Assembly (NCBI GenBank): GCA_001695595.3
Contig: MBPM02000034.1
Span: forward strand, 124,001 to 188,000
From: Plasmopara viticola
Taxonomy: Eukaryota > Oomycota > Peronosporomycetes > Peronosporales > Peronosporaceae
DNA: 64,000 bases
Direction: 5' to 3'
A program made the position numbers and the translations under genes. Positions 22,983-35,600 of the stretch are shown here, one piece after another (the stretch's first letter is position 1; each line of letters starts with the position of its first letter). The notes beneath the pieces are model-generated. The model was not told the origin of the DNA and ran no database searches. It saw only the letters and a list, made by a program, of their open reading frames with translations.

Positions 22983-24281
22983 ATGATACCCTTCGGTAAA
23001 AGCCCTTCTCGCATGGCCACGGCCTTAAGACAATCGTGTGGCACTTTTCCAGTTCATCGCGGTGCTGCGCATATTATTAAGGTCCTCCATGTGGCCAGAC
23101 GATTTATTGTATCAAATTCAACAGTGGTGGCGGTAGCAAACTTTCCCGTCCGGTGGTTGTCGACGTTTTCAAATAATGACTCCTTTGCATCTTTGACTGA
23201 CGAGGCACACTCTCAAATCGTCAAAATGCATGATGTGGTGGCCGCAGCTCACAATGTGCAGCAACTAGCCAAGTTGCGCAAAGAAGCCGCGGCTCCAAGC
23301 CTTTGGGATGACGCCATCAGTGCCGCGTCAGTAGTGCAACGATTGGCTGCGCTGGAGTCACGAAAGCGCCGCGTTGATGAGCTGCATCGTCAATTTTTAG
23401 ACACCAAGGAACTCCACGTGCTTGCAATGGAAGAGAGGGACCAGCCTTTGCTTCAAGACTGTATCGATACAATGGCAACGGTCCGAGCTGAGGCGCAGCA
23501 GCTTTGGCTAGAAGCCTTGCTATCGCATGAAAGCGATGCCCGATCTTGTTTTATTGAAATTCACGCCGGAGCTGGAGGTACTGATGGCTGTGACTGGACG
23601 GCTATGCTGGCGAGGATGTATGCTCGCTGGGGCGAAGCGCAAGGATTCCAAGTACAATATGTTGACGAGTCTCCTGGAGAAGAGGCTGGTTTTCGGTCAG
23701 TTACGATCAAATTAGATGGTGCCTATGCGTACGGGTGGGCCAAGAATGAAGCTGGTGTGCACCGCCTTGTGCGCATATCACCGTTTGCTAATGCAGGGAG
23801 AAGACATACCTCGTTCGCGCAAGTACGTGTGTACCCTATGGCTGCTGAAGGTCGACGGAACGAAGAACTGGAGCTATCGATAAAAGATCTACGGATCGAT
23901 ACCTTTCGGTCGTCGGGTCCAGGGGGTCAACACGTGAATAGCACCGATAGTGCCATCCGGATCACGCACTTGCCTACAGGGCTTGTGGCTCAAAGCCAAT
24001 CGGACCGATCGCAGCATCGAAACAAGGCTGAAGCGATGGCAATGCTCCGTGCGAAACTCTATCAGCGGAAGTTGGAAGAAGAAGCACAAGCAAGACAGGA
24101 GTTAACCAAAAGACTGGGAGAAAATGCTTGGGGCCACCAGATTCGGTCGTATATTTTGAACCCGTATCAACTTGTAAAAGACCATCGTACCAACTACTCG
24201 GAAAGCAACACGACTCAAGTTCTTGATGGCAATATCAACATGTTCATTGAGAAAATGCTTTCGCAGCAGACCACGTCGTAA
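22983..24281 (+). CDS. prfB: Peptide chain release factor 2, mitochondrial type
   Basis: Class I release factors of the bacterial type end translation by recognising stop codons and triggering peptidyl-tRNA hydrolysis. The 432-aa single-exon protein has the PCRF domain and then the catalytic GGQ motif at residues 314-316 (SSGPGGQHVNSTDSA). The codon-recognition motif is SPF (266-268, RISPFANAGRRHTSF). SPF marks RF2, which reads UGA and UAA, whereas RF1 carries PxT. About 65 extra N-terminal residues are rich in Arg, Ser and hydrophobic residues and poor in acidic ones, which suggests mitochondrial import. No internal frameshift site like that of bacterial prfB is needed. The gene is convergent with the kinase gene, with 85 bp between the stop codons. 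Confidence 0.93.
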   Translation: MIPFGKSPSRMATALRQSCGTFPVHRGAAHIIKVLHVARRFIVSNSTVVAVANFPVRWLSTFSNNDSFASLTDEAHSQIVKMHDVVAAAHNVQQLAKLRKEAAAPSLWDDAISAASVVQRLAALESRKRRVDELHRQFLDTKELHVLAMEERDQPLLQDCIDTMATVRAEAQQLWLEALLSHESDARSCFIEIHAGAGGTDGCDWTAMLARMYARWGEAQGFQVQYVDESPGEEAGFRSVTIKLDGAYAYGWAKNEAGVHRLVRISPFANAGRRHTSFAQVRVYPMAAEGRRNEELELSIKDLRIDTFRSSGPGGQHVNSTDSAIRITHLPTGLVAQSQSDRSQHRNKAEAMAMLRAKLYQRKLEEEAQARQELTKRLGENAWGHQIRSYILNPYQLVKDHRTNYSESNTTQVLDGNINMFIEKMLSQQTTS

Positions 24282-24366
24282 TTGAATCCAAACTACTGAC
24301 CTTGTCGATGTAGACGTTTTTCAAGATTGTACGTGTCCTAATTGTCTCCTTCAAATTGCCAAAGAT

Positions 24367-26616
24367 TCACCTGTCTTCCCTGACATGAGTAAACCGTTCG
24401 TGGCCACGATGATGAAGCAAAGCTCGAGACCTCGTCAGTCGTCTAGATGCAGCGCTTTCTGCAACACGTCGGGCAACTTCGACTTGCAACACGTCGTGCT
24501 GCCTCGAAGAAATGACATGAGTGTGCTCAGCCCATTCCAAGACCTCACCAACTTTCTTCGTCACCAAATCCCGCTCTCCAATTGTACGGCTTAGCATAAA
24601 CGCTTGCTGCAGGAACGAAATCTCCAATTTGCCTGGGCTCTGCAGCCAAGGTTCGCCGTCAATTTGCACCGGTACTGTCTCCTTCAAAGTAATTTGCACA
24701 GACTTTGCCTGACACAAACGTACAGCCTTCGACAATCCTACCTGCATTTGCCCCAGATGTAGCGTGCCATATACGGCCACGACATCCAGCAACCCGTCGT
24801 GGGGCGAAGAGGAGCCACAGTGCTTATTCGTCTCCAAGCTGTCGCCACTACTTGTTCGGCTTCGGTCGTTGTGACTATCTGCATCACTCGCCGAATCAAA
24901 GTCTTCGTCGTCAGAGTCATCATGCCAGAGTTTCGAGCCACCACCGTAACTATTGATGTTGAGCAAAATGATGCCCTCGGCTCTCGTTGGAATCGTGATA
25001 CCTTTTCCATCGCACGCAAGACTCATCTTTTCAGAAAGACCAGCACATGTGCGGACAAGAAAGTTCTTGGCACCGTACTGACTGTACCACAATTTGTTGA
25101 CAAATTGACTCATAAACAACCCTGGTGAGCGTTCACGCTGTTCGTGAAACTCAAGTGCCACTTGCGCGTCAACGCCAATACCCATATAATTATTCAGCAC
25201 GACACGTTTTGACGCCTCACCCATGTTCACCTGCCATCGATCTAAAAGACTCACATGAGCTGCCTCGACTTCGCTAAGCAATTCACTCACGTCGGTTGGA
25301 GCTGACAATCCTGCACCCCAACCAATCACGCGTGCGAGATCATTACCCGTTCCCAATGGTAAAATAGCAATCGGTGGTTGGCGCTTCGGTCCGACCTCGT
25401 CGAGTGCGCTTAGCACCCAACCCACAGTTCCATCACCGCCACAAACTAAAATACGCAGCCGTGGGAGTCGAGTAAACACACGCAGCGGCTCAATTGGACT
25501 TTGATGCGATAGATCGTACACTTGCAATGGGTTGAGCCACATTCGCACTTGACGCAAGACATGCAAGCCCATTTTACCACCACTTCGACTGTTGATAAAA
25601 ACCAAGAGCGGCGTGACGTCTTTGGGGGTTTCAACGAGGTCATATGGAGGGTCCGAGGTTGTAGACGCATGTTCCCCTCCAAATGCAGCACCATGGCGTA
25701 GTTTGCTTGTCGATAGGGTGGGTGGGACCCCATTCTCGCTGGCACTTCCACGTCGAAGTCGTATTTTCGACATCTTTGTAACGGCAATCTGCGCTGCGCT
25801 GCGGACCGAGTTGAGCGCGCGTTGTGACTTGCTCGCATTTGTGACGGAATCGTGTAAAAGCACACACGATGGAGGCAAAATTAGGCTCGCATGTCTGCCC
25901 AAGTCGCAGTGACGCAATAGCGGCGGCTTACGAGCACGGCATCCCAGCGCCTGCTGGAAGCATTCTTCGTGCACGCGTACATGACACCAGGCACATTTAA
26001 GTCCCGACAGGGCCAAGATGCTGCCACAAAAGAGACCACACAAAGAACATGCGTCCAACGAGTCGATATTGCCCTTAATCCACAAGTGTTGGTTCGCCAC
26101 TTGACCAGAGGAAGGCAACCGCGACACTCCCGGTATTTTGCATGCACATGGCGAGGCACATGGTCGCGCTGGTGACGATGCAATTGCAACACTTGCATCG
26201 GACACCGATCCACTTTTGCCACTGGAGCGCATCAAGGTGACCGCACATTGGGCGTGTGCGTGCATGCCGCAAATATCACACTTGACCACGTAGCTACGAA
26301 TGCCGTAGACGATGGCTTCGCACACGTTGCACCACTGCAAACTGGAGCAAAAACGCCCCAACACCAGCGTAGTATTCAGTCATAAGTACACGCACGGTAT
26401 TGCAAATGTAGCAGTAACGCACCCTGCGAGTTTACCAGGTCTCCACTGGTGTTGCCCCACGACGTACGGACCGTCGCGGAAGCTACGCAACGTGAGGAAA
26501 AAGAGAAATTTGCGCACAAGGAGAAAAGCGACGAAAGAAGATGCAAGACCCACGAAGGTGAAACCCGCCCAATTGAAGAGCGCCACCGCTGACGGAGACT
26601 CTGGAATCGAGGCCAT
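24367..26616 (-). CDS. DGK: Diacylglycerol kinase with N-terminal membrane segment and two C1 domains
   Basis: The enzyme phosphorylates diacylglycerol to phosphatidic acid, ending one lipid signal and starting another. Exons are 26616-26423 and 26341-24367, separated by an 81-bp intron with donor GTGCGT, giving 722 aa. The join restores a perfect C1 zinc finger: H56-x12-C-x2-C-x13-C-x2-C-x4-H-x2-C. A second C1 follows from H150. A hydrophobic segment at about 15-43 likely anchors the protein. The catalytic domain starts near 310 (LVFINSRSGGKMG) with the ATP-binding GGDGTVGW at 366-373 and GTGNDLAR, followed by the accessory domain (NYMGIGVDAQV). Membrane segment, two C1 domains and catalytic region match the DGK-epsilon and plant DGK1 layout. 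An Asp/Ser-rich insert (DDSDDEDFDSASDAD) sits in the accessory domain. Confidence 0.93.
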
Positions 26617-26620
26617 TTCT

Positions 26621-26635
26621 GCAAGTTGAAAATGA
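26621..26635 (-). promoter_or_regulatory. Candidate oomycete initiator element
   Basis: The minus strand reads TCATTTTCAACTTGC a few bases upstream of the kinase ATG. This fits the oomycete Inr consensus (TCATT-Y-x-x-CA-W-TT) well. The very short implied leader is usual for oomycetes but not proven here. Confidence 0.4.
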
Positions 26636-29600
26636 AAAGACACGTCTTGTGAACGAAAAAAGAGGCAGAATATAGGTATCGAGATTGTGTGGGTTTTTAT
26701 AACTTTGGCCGATCAACGTCTGTCAAATTTCCGATACAAACGATCCTTTGATATAAGTTGCGAAGTATGCCTGATAATGATCCATGTGATAGACAAGCTG
26801 TGCAATATTTTTTTTTCCTTTTCCGACGAAAAGCAACTGTTTCTGCGCGGAGTTGGCTCATCAGCGATATCAGGTCGTTACAAATAGCGCGTGAAAGGTG
26901 GTTTTCCTAGTTATGCATGCCATACCGCTCCGAACACGTAAATGCTTCGGATAAGTTTAAGAAGAATAAAATCCCTACAGTAAATTGAAGCCGTTGGATA
27001 TCATGACAATTCGCTATTAAATTACAATATATTGCACCCTTCAGCAACTAAAAACCGGGAGTAGTGACTATCGTTTATCGAAAGATCTCATAGCTTTTTT
27101 TGCCTTCTCTATTCAAGGTACTCTGTAACCGCATCACACATAGTAAGTAGCACGAGCACGTTGTCTGCCTGAATCCTCTTTAAAATGTTGGCATGGATCA
27201 TACCACTTTCATGCATCAGTGAGACGCACAGTTTGCGCTGTTAAAAAGAGTCGCTGCCTTTTGTGAGCTTGAAGCGGTGTCTGCGGTCCTACCTGCTACT
27301 AAACAGGTGAAGCACGTAGCAGGAGATTTGTGCTTCAAGGCCAGAAAATTAAAGTCAAACTAGCGCCGTTGCGAGGTCCACGTCGGCATAGAGAGTCAGT
27401 TCTTTTGTATTGAGGAGGTTCAACGCGATCGTAATCACATGCATGTGGCATCTGCAGCTCTTATCTAAAAAGCCTGATTGAGACCTAGACATTTAGCCGT
27501 AGGTAGTAATTTGTGTCTTGAAACTTGACACTATACAGCAGTCCATTCGGTGATGTTTGAGCTCCACTAGCGCTCGCACTTCAGTACCTGCAAACAAGAT
27601 ATTGCGAGCTTCAAAAATGTATTTATAAGTAAGGTAAATCAACTGCCTTTATTGCTGGGGTGCAGCTTTCTGAACAAGTCAATATGAGTTTCTCATGGAT
27701 AACATAAGGGCAAGTTCGTCTTGCGCTCATATTTTTGAGCGCAGATAGAAACGGTAAAAAGGCAATTCAAATTGCTCTTTCAGCGGAGTGAAGCCGCATA
27801 CAGCCTTGCTCTTCAAAAAGCCATTTTTTGGACTATGAAGGGGTATCCTTGGGTCCGCTGACTTAGGTCCCGTTTCAATGGAAAGAAATGCTGCTTAAAT
27901 AGGAACGATGTCGCTTAAATAAAGTAAGCAAGAGCACGTGCTCCAGAGAATGCAAATGATTTAAACATTTGCCTCGCCTCGCCCGAGAGATCAGAGGCTT
28001 TGCTGGCAGGAGGCACACCTTTAAAATGCACAAAACCTCGGTTCCCAGTAGAGAATTGTGTCTTTATGATGTGTGCATAGTTGGTATATACCGTAGGAGC
28101 GTATCTCCGGAGATCTGACAGCACTAAATATCGAGTCTAGTACCAGTAAACTGCAACATATACATTCCGAATCTGATAGACTCTGGTACGTCAAGAAATC
28201 TGAGCGATTGTGCCCAGCCAAGGTTTATCGACTGCTGCTTAAGCTCGCCAGCAAAAGGAGCAATTCTAGAGGTTTTTGGGGCCAAGTATGATCTGGCTGC
28301 AAAATTTTAGAAATTTAAGGATCTTGATATCACAAAGTAGCTTTGGTGTTGGTAATACAAGTCTGAGTATAACGTGGCTTGAAAGCCATAAGCGTATGAC
28401 TAGTCAAATATGTCAGCCGCTCAGATGCGCGAGGCAAGGCTTTAATGAGTAAAAAGTTCCACATAGATTACGCAGACTAATTTTAAAGAGGCCTGGGCTA
28501 ATAGTAGCCTGCAATGTATATGGGAGATATTGAAATACTGGTAGTTTCACGAATTTGCATCTTTAAGACTTTTAGCGGGTTACCATTTTTCTTTATCAGC
28601 ACCGACGCCTCCAATCGTAGCCCACTTGCCACGACACACCAACTAACTGATCTTTTAGGTATACGTTTGGATAGTATTCTTGTGTCAGTCATGGTTCATT
28701 AAAAAAATTTGTTTTAGAAATCGACTGCCTCAATTTACTCACAGTTCTTGGAGCTATGCTGTTCAAACCAAAAGCGAAGTTCCAGCGACTAAGGTAGTTG
28801 CTCGAAGTGTTGAGGATACTGAACCTCATAGAGCTCAAAGCTACTGAGGTTTTGGCTAAGTTAGAAGCATAGTTTATCTGTGAAATGGTGCGTTGGAATT
28901 TGAAAACCACTTTTTATGAAAAAACAACATACTTTGCGTTCTAGACAAGGTTAGCGTACGCTTCACCTTGGCTTAAAATATTTGATTATAAGGATAGATT
29001 TAATGATACGTAAGGAATACTCCGGTGCTAAAGTCAAAATTACCGTCAAAACTCGTGCCGGATCGAAGAGTAAGGCCCGAAATTGATTTCGCTCCTAGCG
29101 CGTTGAATTGTGCACCGAGCAAACACCACTACCAAGAAAGCAGTGTGAGCTCATTGCGGCTTCCTTTATTATAAAGGCAAAGAATAGCAAGGTGCAAAGG
29201 TCCGGATATCCATCTTTAATATCAACTTTCTGTATTAGTGGCCCTATTGCGTCTGTGCATGTCAAAGAGGATAGAAAGGATGTATCTGCTGACGTACAGA
29301 GTTGAGACTAGATCTTGCTAATAGTCTAGTTCAAGTGGTAAGCAAGTCAAGACATGACAGCATTAGCATTTTACTATTGTACGCGACTATATCGATGTTC
29401 AAAACGACAATTACGGTGTCTCAGTCGACGAATCTCTGTAAACAAAGAAGATTCCTTCGAACTGTCTCAATTAATTTCTTGGTAGCAGCTAGCAACGTAT
29501 GTGGGGGATTTGCCGCGGCAACGATTGACAACATTGTTAACTACGCGTCAAATGAGACTTACACTTTTAGATTGTCGTAATTGTGACGAAAGCCGAGTCG

Positions 29601-32600
29601 ACATACTTGTTTGAGTAGTAGACCTTTCTCTTTCAGCGTGGTCTTTACAAACCAACCTCGCGAATTTCTGCCTGATTTCGAAAGAACATTTTATCGCACG
29701 CTTTAGTGATCACACCCCGAGCTGGAACGCGCTGTCAAGTACACGCTAAGTGCGACCCATGGCAAGTCGTGGATACTGGCCAGCGACTCATACCCAAACC
29801 AATTCGTAGATATAAGTCAACAGGGCAAGCGGGCACCTGCGCCATGTTTGCGGTCAGGCACTTCTCGAGAATACACCAGCGAGTGACGACAAATGTCTTC
29901 TCGACGACGGAATACACGTTGACTTCAACTACATGTTGGCATACTCAAATGTGCAAGTCAGTGGCCAAATGTGTGCTTAAACCTTCCAGAGGGTTCAAGC
30001 CGCAGGTTTTAAGTCTACTCCTTTTACTGATGACGACTGCATCAAGATGGTAATGCTTGCTTTAATCCATTTTGTTATCCTTTCTTGATTATGGATATGA
30101 ATATCGAATCCAGTCTACTATACAACGTGCACTCGGCCATACTGTCAAGCAGCACGTCCATTTTTAGAATGGATGCTTGTGCAGGAAGTGTTGGACTTCT
30201 TGATTCTCACATCTTTAGACCGCAGAACACATACGCGCAATTGAATATAATTGACATTATTTGATACGATTTCAAGCCTTGATACAACTAAAAGCCGTAA
30301 TGTGTACGCTCATCCACATTGCCTGCTGAGCGTCTAGATTCGTGTGGCGCGCATTGTCTCAAGTCACCATGTTCTCTGTCGGAATAAAGTACACGCACTG
30401 TTGATGCTGCTCGAGGTGCCCGTTATTTCGGCTGCGCCGCGTATCTATTCTTTTTTAATGCTTTTTAGAGGCTGTCTGATTTTAAATATGCCGGCAAATG
30501 TCTGAGGGCTGTGGAAAATAATTGTCACTGCCGTAAAGACGCATATATTCTTTCCATAGACTTCATTACGAGCTATGAACTATGGATTAAATGCTCAGTA
30601 ATGTGTAAGTGTACGTCAATCGTCTGCGGCTTATCACCCATGAGCCGGTTCAACTAGGAATTAGGTCTAGCAGATCAAGCTTGATCTTGCTGTTATAAAT
30701 GACAAAGACCTTGGGTACTACATATCTTTTAGGAAAACTTACGTCTAAGGCCTCGATCGTATGTTCGTCTTGCCAATAGCTAATGGCAACACGGCATAGT
30801 GAATTTCGGAAGTCGCTTCAGTACGATAGAAAATTTCGCACCTCTTCCAAAGGCACCAAAAGCAAAGATGTTTATAGGTATTAAACCTATCATCCCAACA
30901 CGATGCTGTCGAATATATTCAGTCAAGCATGATTTGCTGCTTCTAAAAGAGCAGAAGTAAGGTCGAAGTGGGCACGGTCTCCACCGGCCACCAAGGTGTG
31001 ACTCCGTATTGTAAACTAGAGGCGGTCACATTAGCACCAATTATTCCGTTGGAAGGGCGCAGTGACCGCTCTTCGCAGATTGCTGAACCTTTTCCGGCAA
31101 GATTACTCGATCGCAATATCGATCAAACATTAGAGAGAACGGACGCTCTGAAAAATGTTTCATGCTTTTTTTGGACGCTCGTTGGATTATATAAGGACTC
31201 TATACCAATGTTAGGATCTCGAGCTCTTTCTGTCTCGCTGGACATTGTGTACACCACTGCGGTGAGATATTATGGGCCAATCAAGTAAGTACCTGTACAT
31301 TAAGCTCACAAACGTAGACGATTTCGCTCAATGAGTTAATTTTATGGGTTGTAACAATCTAAGAGACCATCTAATCTCAAAAGATTTTTAATATTTAATG
31401 ACAGTGCTTAAGCGTTCGACCAGATCCACTTCGTCTTTATATTTCGTTGATACAAGGAAAATTAAAAGCGGGTTTGATGGAGTTTTGAGAGTACCTGGAT
31501 CGCCGCTAGGGTTGTGCAAAAGTATTGACTTAAACTTGGTTAATTCTTTTGCAAAGGGTTCACGAGGAGTGGCCAACAGAATGCTTTTGTGGCGAACAAT
31601 TTCGTGCTCAAACACCAAAATCAGAACGGCCATGTCATATTCATCCGCATGCTTTTCTACTTTTGTTTAGATTGTTACTTTATGAGTTGGCTGACATCTC
31701 TTTATCGGTACCCTGCTTTGATCGAGTCCAACGATTTTCGCCAACTTGATAAACACTCAGTGTGTACCAAGGTTGTCGTCGATGACTTTCCTATATTCAT
31801 TATGGCCCCTAGTGCTAGTGGCGTCTTAAATTAGGGTACCAGAGGACTGAGCATATCTTTGTAGCATAGTCATGGATTGACAGATATGAAATTTCATCTG
31901 TGACGATGAGTAAACAAACTTTGAAGCTTAACATAGGGCACCTCTGAAAACGTTGTCGCTAATGTGAAGCATCTCCTTAAAGGTGGCGAAGGCTCATCTA
32001 AGAGCTTGCAACACTATATAATATCATCAATCAGAGGAGAAGATCCCTGTAGACCACCTGGCGGATATAAGTGGGGTGCACGCACTCCAAGTCGTATCGG
32101 AGCCAGTAGTCCATCCAAAGTCTTTCTTGCCCGCGCAGTCCTCCTGCGGGCGAGCCACTTTTGGCTCGCCGCAGTATATCCTTTGGCGCAAATTGGATCT
32201 TTAGCCTAAAAGCATTCTTGAGTGCCACATCAGCGTCCACTGTGTCTATTTTGGCTATTGTTAGCTGACCAGGATGATTAGAAGTCTTCTTCGCTGCATG
32301 TCATTTTGGCCAAATGACTTTACCTTTCAAAATTAAAGAAGTGGTGATACATCTCTGATGGATAAAGTCCAAGTCTTTTCGGAAACAATATATTAAAAAA
32401 CAGCCGACCTAGTGGTCTACGCAGTATTTATACCGGCTGTACATTGTGAGGTGTTTGAACAATACAAAGTCTTTTATCGCTAATTAAAACCTAGGGGTCA
32501 TATAATAAATTCATAGCGAAGCATCTCAATGATCTACGCATCGCGATGCCGCAGCTTAAACAATATTTTTGACGATAACGTAGTATAATTGGTCCTCATA

Positions 32601-35600
32601 TCATGCGTATTGCACAAATATTTCCATTTTGGTACATAACCGCGTAAAATGTATCGGTTCCGAATTCAACAAGCATTTCAGCCCACATTCCTCAAGAATG
32701 AAGTCCAGCTCGGCCTTGACTGCGTTTCTTTTGCGTTTCGCGAAAGCAGTAAACACGCTAAAGATCTATTTCTGCGACCTTTGTGCAGTAACCAATATGA
32801 CCCTCGTGCATTCGGTTAATTCAAATTTGTTGCAGAGACCCCTGTCATTAACACTTTTTGACTTAGTAAAGTATATGTCATAAGGATTAAAAAAGTCTCA
32901 GTTTTTCAAATAGTAATGCAAGGAATCGGTATATACACCGCAAAACCAAGTGTCCCCTATTTCTAGAATGTTAAAATAGGGTCACTGACAAATCGGTATG
33001 ATTCCCAATGATTTTTAGCTGATGATAATACTGTAAACGATTACCAGCTTGCGGGGCAGCTTTACCCTAGCATGACTTAAACTGAATTGAAGTATAGGTA
33101 TTGCTACCTTTTTTTACTATTTTATACCAGTGTCTTCATTCGTGCTGTACTTTAAGAACGGACGTTTCTAGTTGTATAATTGAGAAGGCTCAAAATTAAT
33201 CTATTGATCTGAAACTTACTCAGTGGTGTTTGTATGCGCTCAGTTCTGACCAAATGATAAGGTGCTGTATTATGATGTCTAACATGTGGATCAGCAATTG
33301 AGTTCGCACATCCTTTCGTGAAGTAATAAACTATTCCTAGACACCATGCAAAGGATTCTCAAGCAACCATGAAGTAATTGGTAGGACCCGGCGAGATTGA
33401 CATACACATATTAATCACGATTACGCTTTAGGTATGTCAGTGCATCAGTCTCGCTGATTTGACATTCTTTAATTTGTAAATGCCTCACAAAATCTTTTTG
33501 CTCTACTAAGATGTATTAAATACCCTGGCCAGAGTACATCAACTGACATTCATCATCTTTACAGGCATGCCATTATGCCATGGGCAGCTTTCTTTGCGTA
33601 GAATGATGCATATTTACAGCCGCTTAGCTCTTGCGTAAGATAGATTGACCATTGTTGCCGATTGAGCAATCTTCTCCTGCTTGTTCTATACAGTCAATAA
33701 TGTGAAGCTGTTCAATTTTGTAAGCCTTCGTCCTGTAAGCCTTCGTCCATGTGTGTATGGGAAGCCCATTTTTTGCAAATGTCCGCATAGCTAGTGCTCA
33801 CACGGATTGTTTAATATTAACGACCGAACCATTTGATTAGGAGATGCGAGATTGATATTGTCCTCGAGCAATAAAGGTAATACCTTTGATAGCCTAAAAT
33901 TGCTCACTGTATAATATATACTAAGGAAAACGGAAAGATAATTATGCGCTAAACGACATGTGTCGTAGCACAGAATCTGTAACACTCTCTTCATCAGCAT
34001 CGATAAATGTGAAATTATATAAGAATGCGTCTTTGCACTGGTGCTTAGGAAAACTTAGTCATGAAGCTTATTTTTTTGTCAATGCTTTGTTGAAGCCATG
34101 CCTTAAAGATCTTTCTTAGAAGCTAAGCATTTGTCAAAAATTCTTGCAAGTAAGCAAACATGCTGAGTAATACTTAGCATGTCGACCTGACATGCCACCC
34201 TTGTAAAAATTATTATTTTGTTTGTCTTGCCTCTTGGTCGCTCGAAAGCAATCTGACTTCTCCCACTGTTTTCACCACGTTGGCATTTGGCATTGTTAGG
34301 TGATGTCCGCGACAATTCGAGCTACCATCGACAACGAACGGATCCAAAAGTTTGTCGACCGTGGGTGGATGACACTCGTCGCTCATCATGTCTCGCTGAA
34401 GTAGCAAACTCTTTTGTTTTCTTAGATAGCAACACAGGCACAATTTTGTCGAACTATTCGTGATATATACGGCAATGCTGTCGTATCAGAATCAATTTTG
34501 ATACCTTGTAGTCCGACCCGCTATAAAAATTTCGTGTCAAAAGGATCCTCTCAAAAGCCATACATCATTGATGGAATTTCGGTTACGGCTTCATAATCGA
34601 AAAGGTAAAGTTGATTTCACTAAACATTCAAATGTGGCGGCATGACTAGCGTAAACTTGCTCAGAAATGTCGCAGGCGCTAAGGTCTTTTGTCAAGAGGG
34701 AAACAGCCCAGATTGATCGCTAAGGTCTCTAAATAATATTCTAAGTGAAAAAGGAAGCAAAAAAATAATGACAACCAGTAGGAATTCTACTTGGGAAGAC
34801 AATTGTACGAAGGTCAATGCTTAGGTGTTGAAGGATGAGTCACACTACGTGCTCAATTTACCTTTGAATGCTGCAATCACGAGCATCGCTTTTAGGGAAA
34901 AATGCCTTAATTTTGTACCACGACCATCAGCACAAGGATTGTAAATGGTTCGTGTCATCAACAAAAGAATGAGTCGTTTAATTACCTGAGCGTGGCGACT
35001 CAGTTCAGCAGAAAGTAGCCAGCAAGTGGTGAGGCCTGCCGTGTAACCATTGAAGTGTCAAGAGTTAGGTCAAGCGTACACTTTGATAAAGCAGTTCAGC
35101 CAACAACTAAACAAGTAATATGTGACTTATTTACAATCAAGCGATCTAGCAAGCTCAGACGAGCGATTTACAATCAAACGATCTAGCAAGCTCAGACGAG
35201 CGAGGATAGAAGATGCTAGACCGTCAGTCGGTCGAGCTCAGTGTTGATCACGTCAAAAGCTTGCAAGTGTACGAGAAGGCAAGAAGCGGAATGAGTTTTT
35301 TTGTAATGTACTGCCGGTAAAGTGCAAGGCATAAATGCTCTACGATCCGTGCCAAATCATTAACTAGCCGGTCTTTAGAAGCAATAGACCATGTCATATA
35401 ATACAAGCCGTATATTAGTAATAAAATAAGTATGCATAGTAATCTTTAGTGAAAACATATATTGCAAAGCAGCCAATATATCGCACAATTCGATTCCATG
35501 AGGCTAGAAGTGATGACAGATGTCAACCGGACGATCAAACCTATTTTCGAATTTGTTTCTGCAATGTGCTGTACAAACATGTCACAATAACAACTCTTAA

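Noticed and set aside
31388..31834. Overlapping open frames on both strands
   Set aside because: No motif, no convincing start and AT-rich codon use; probably chance or old decayed DNA.
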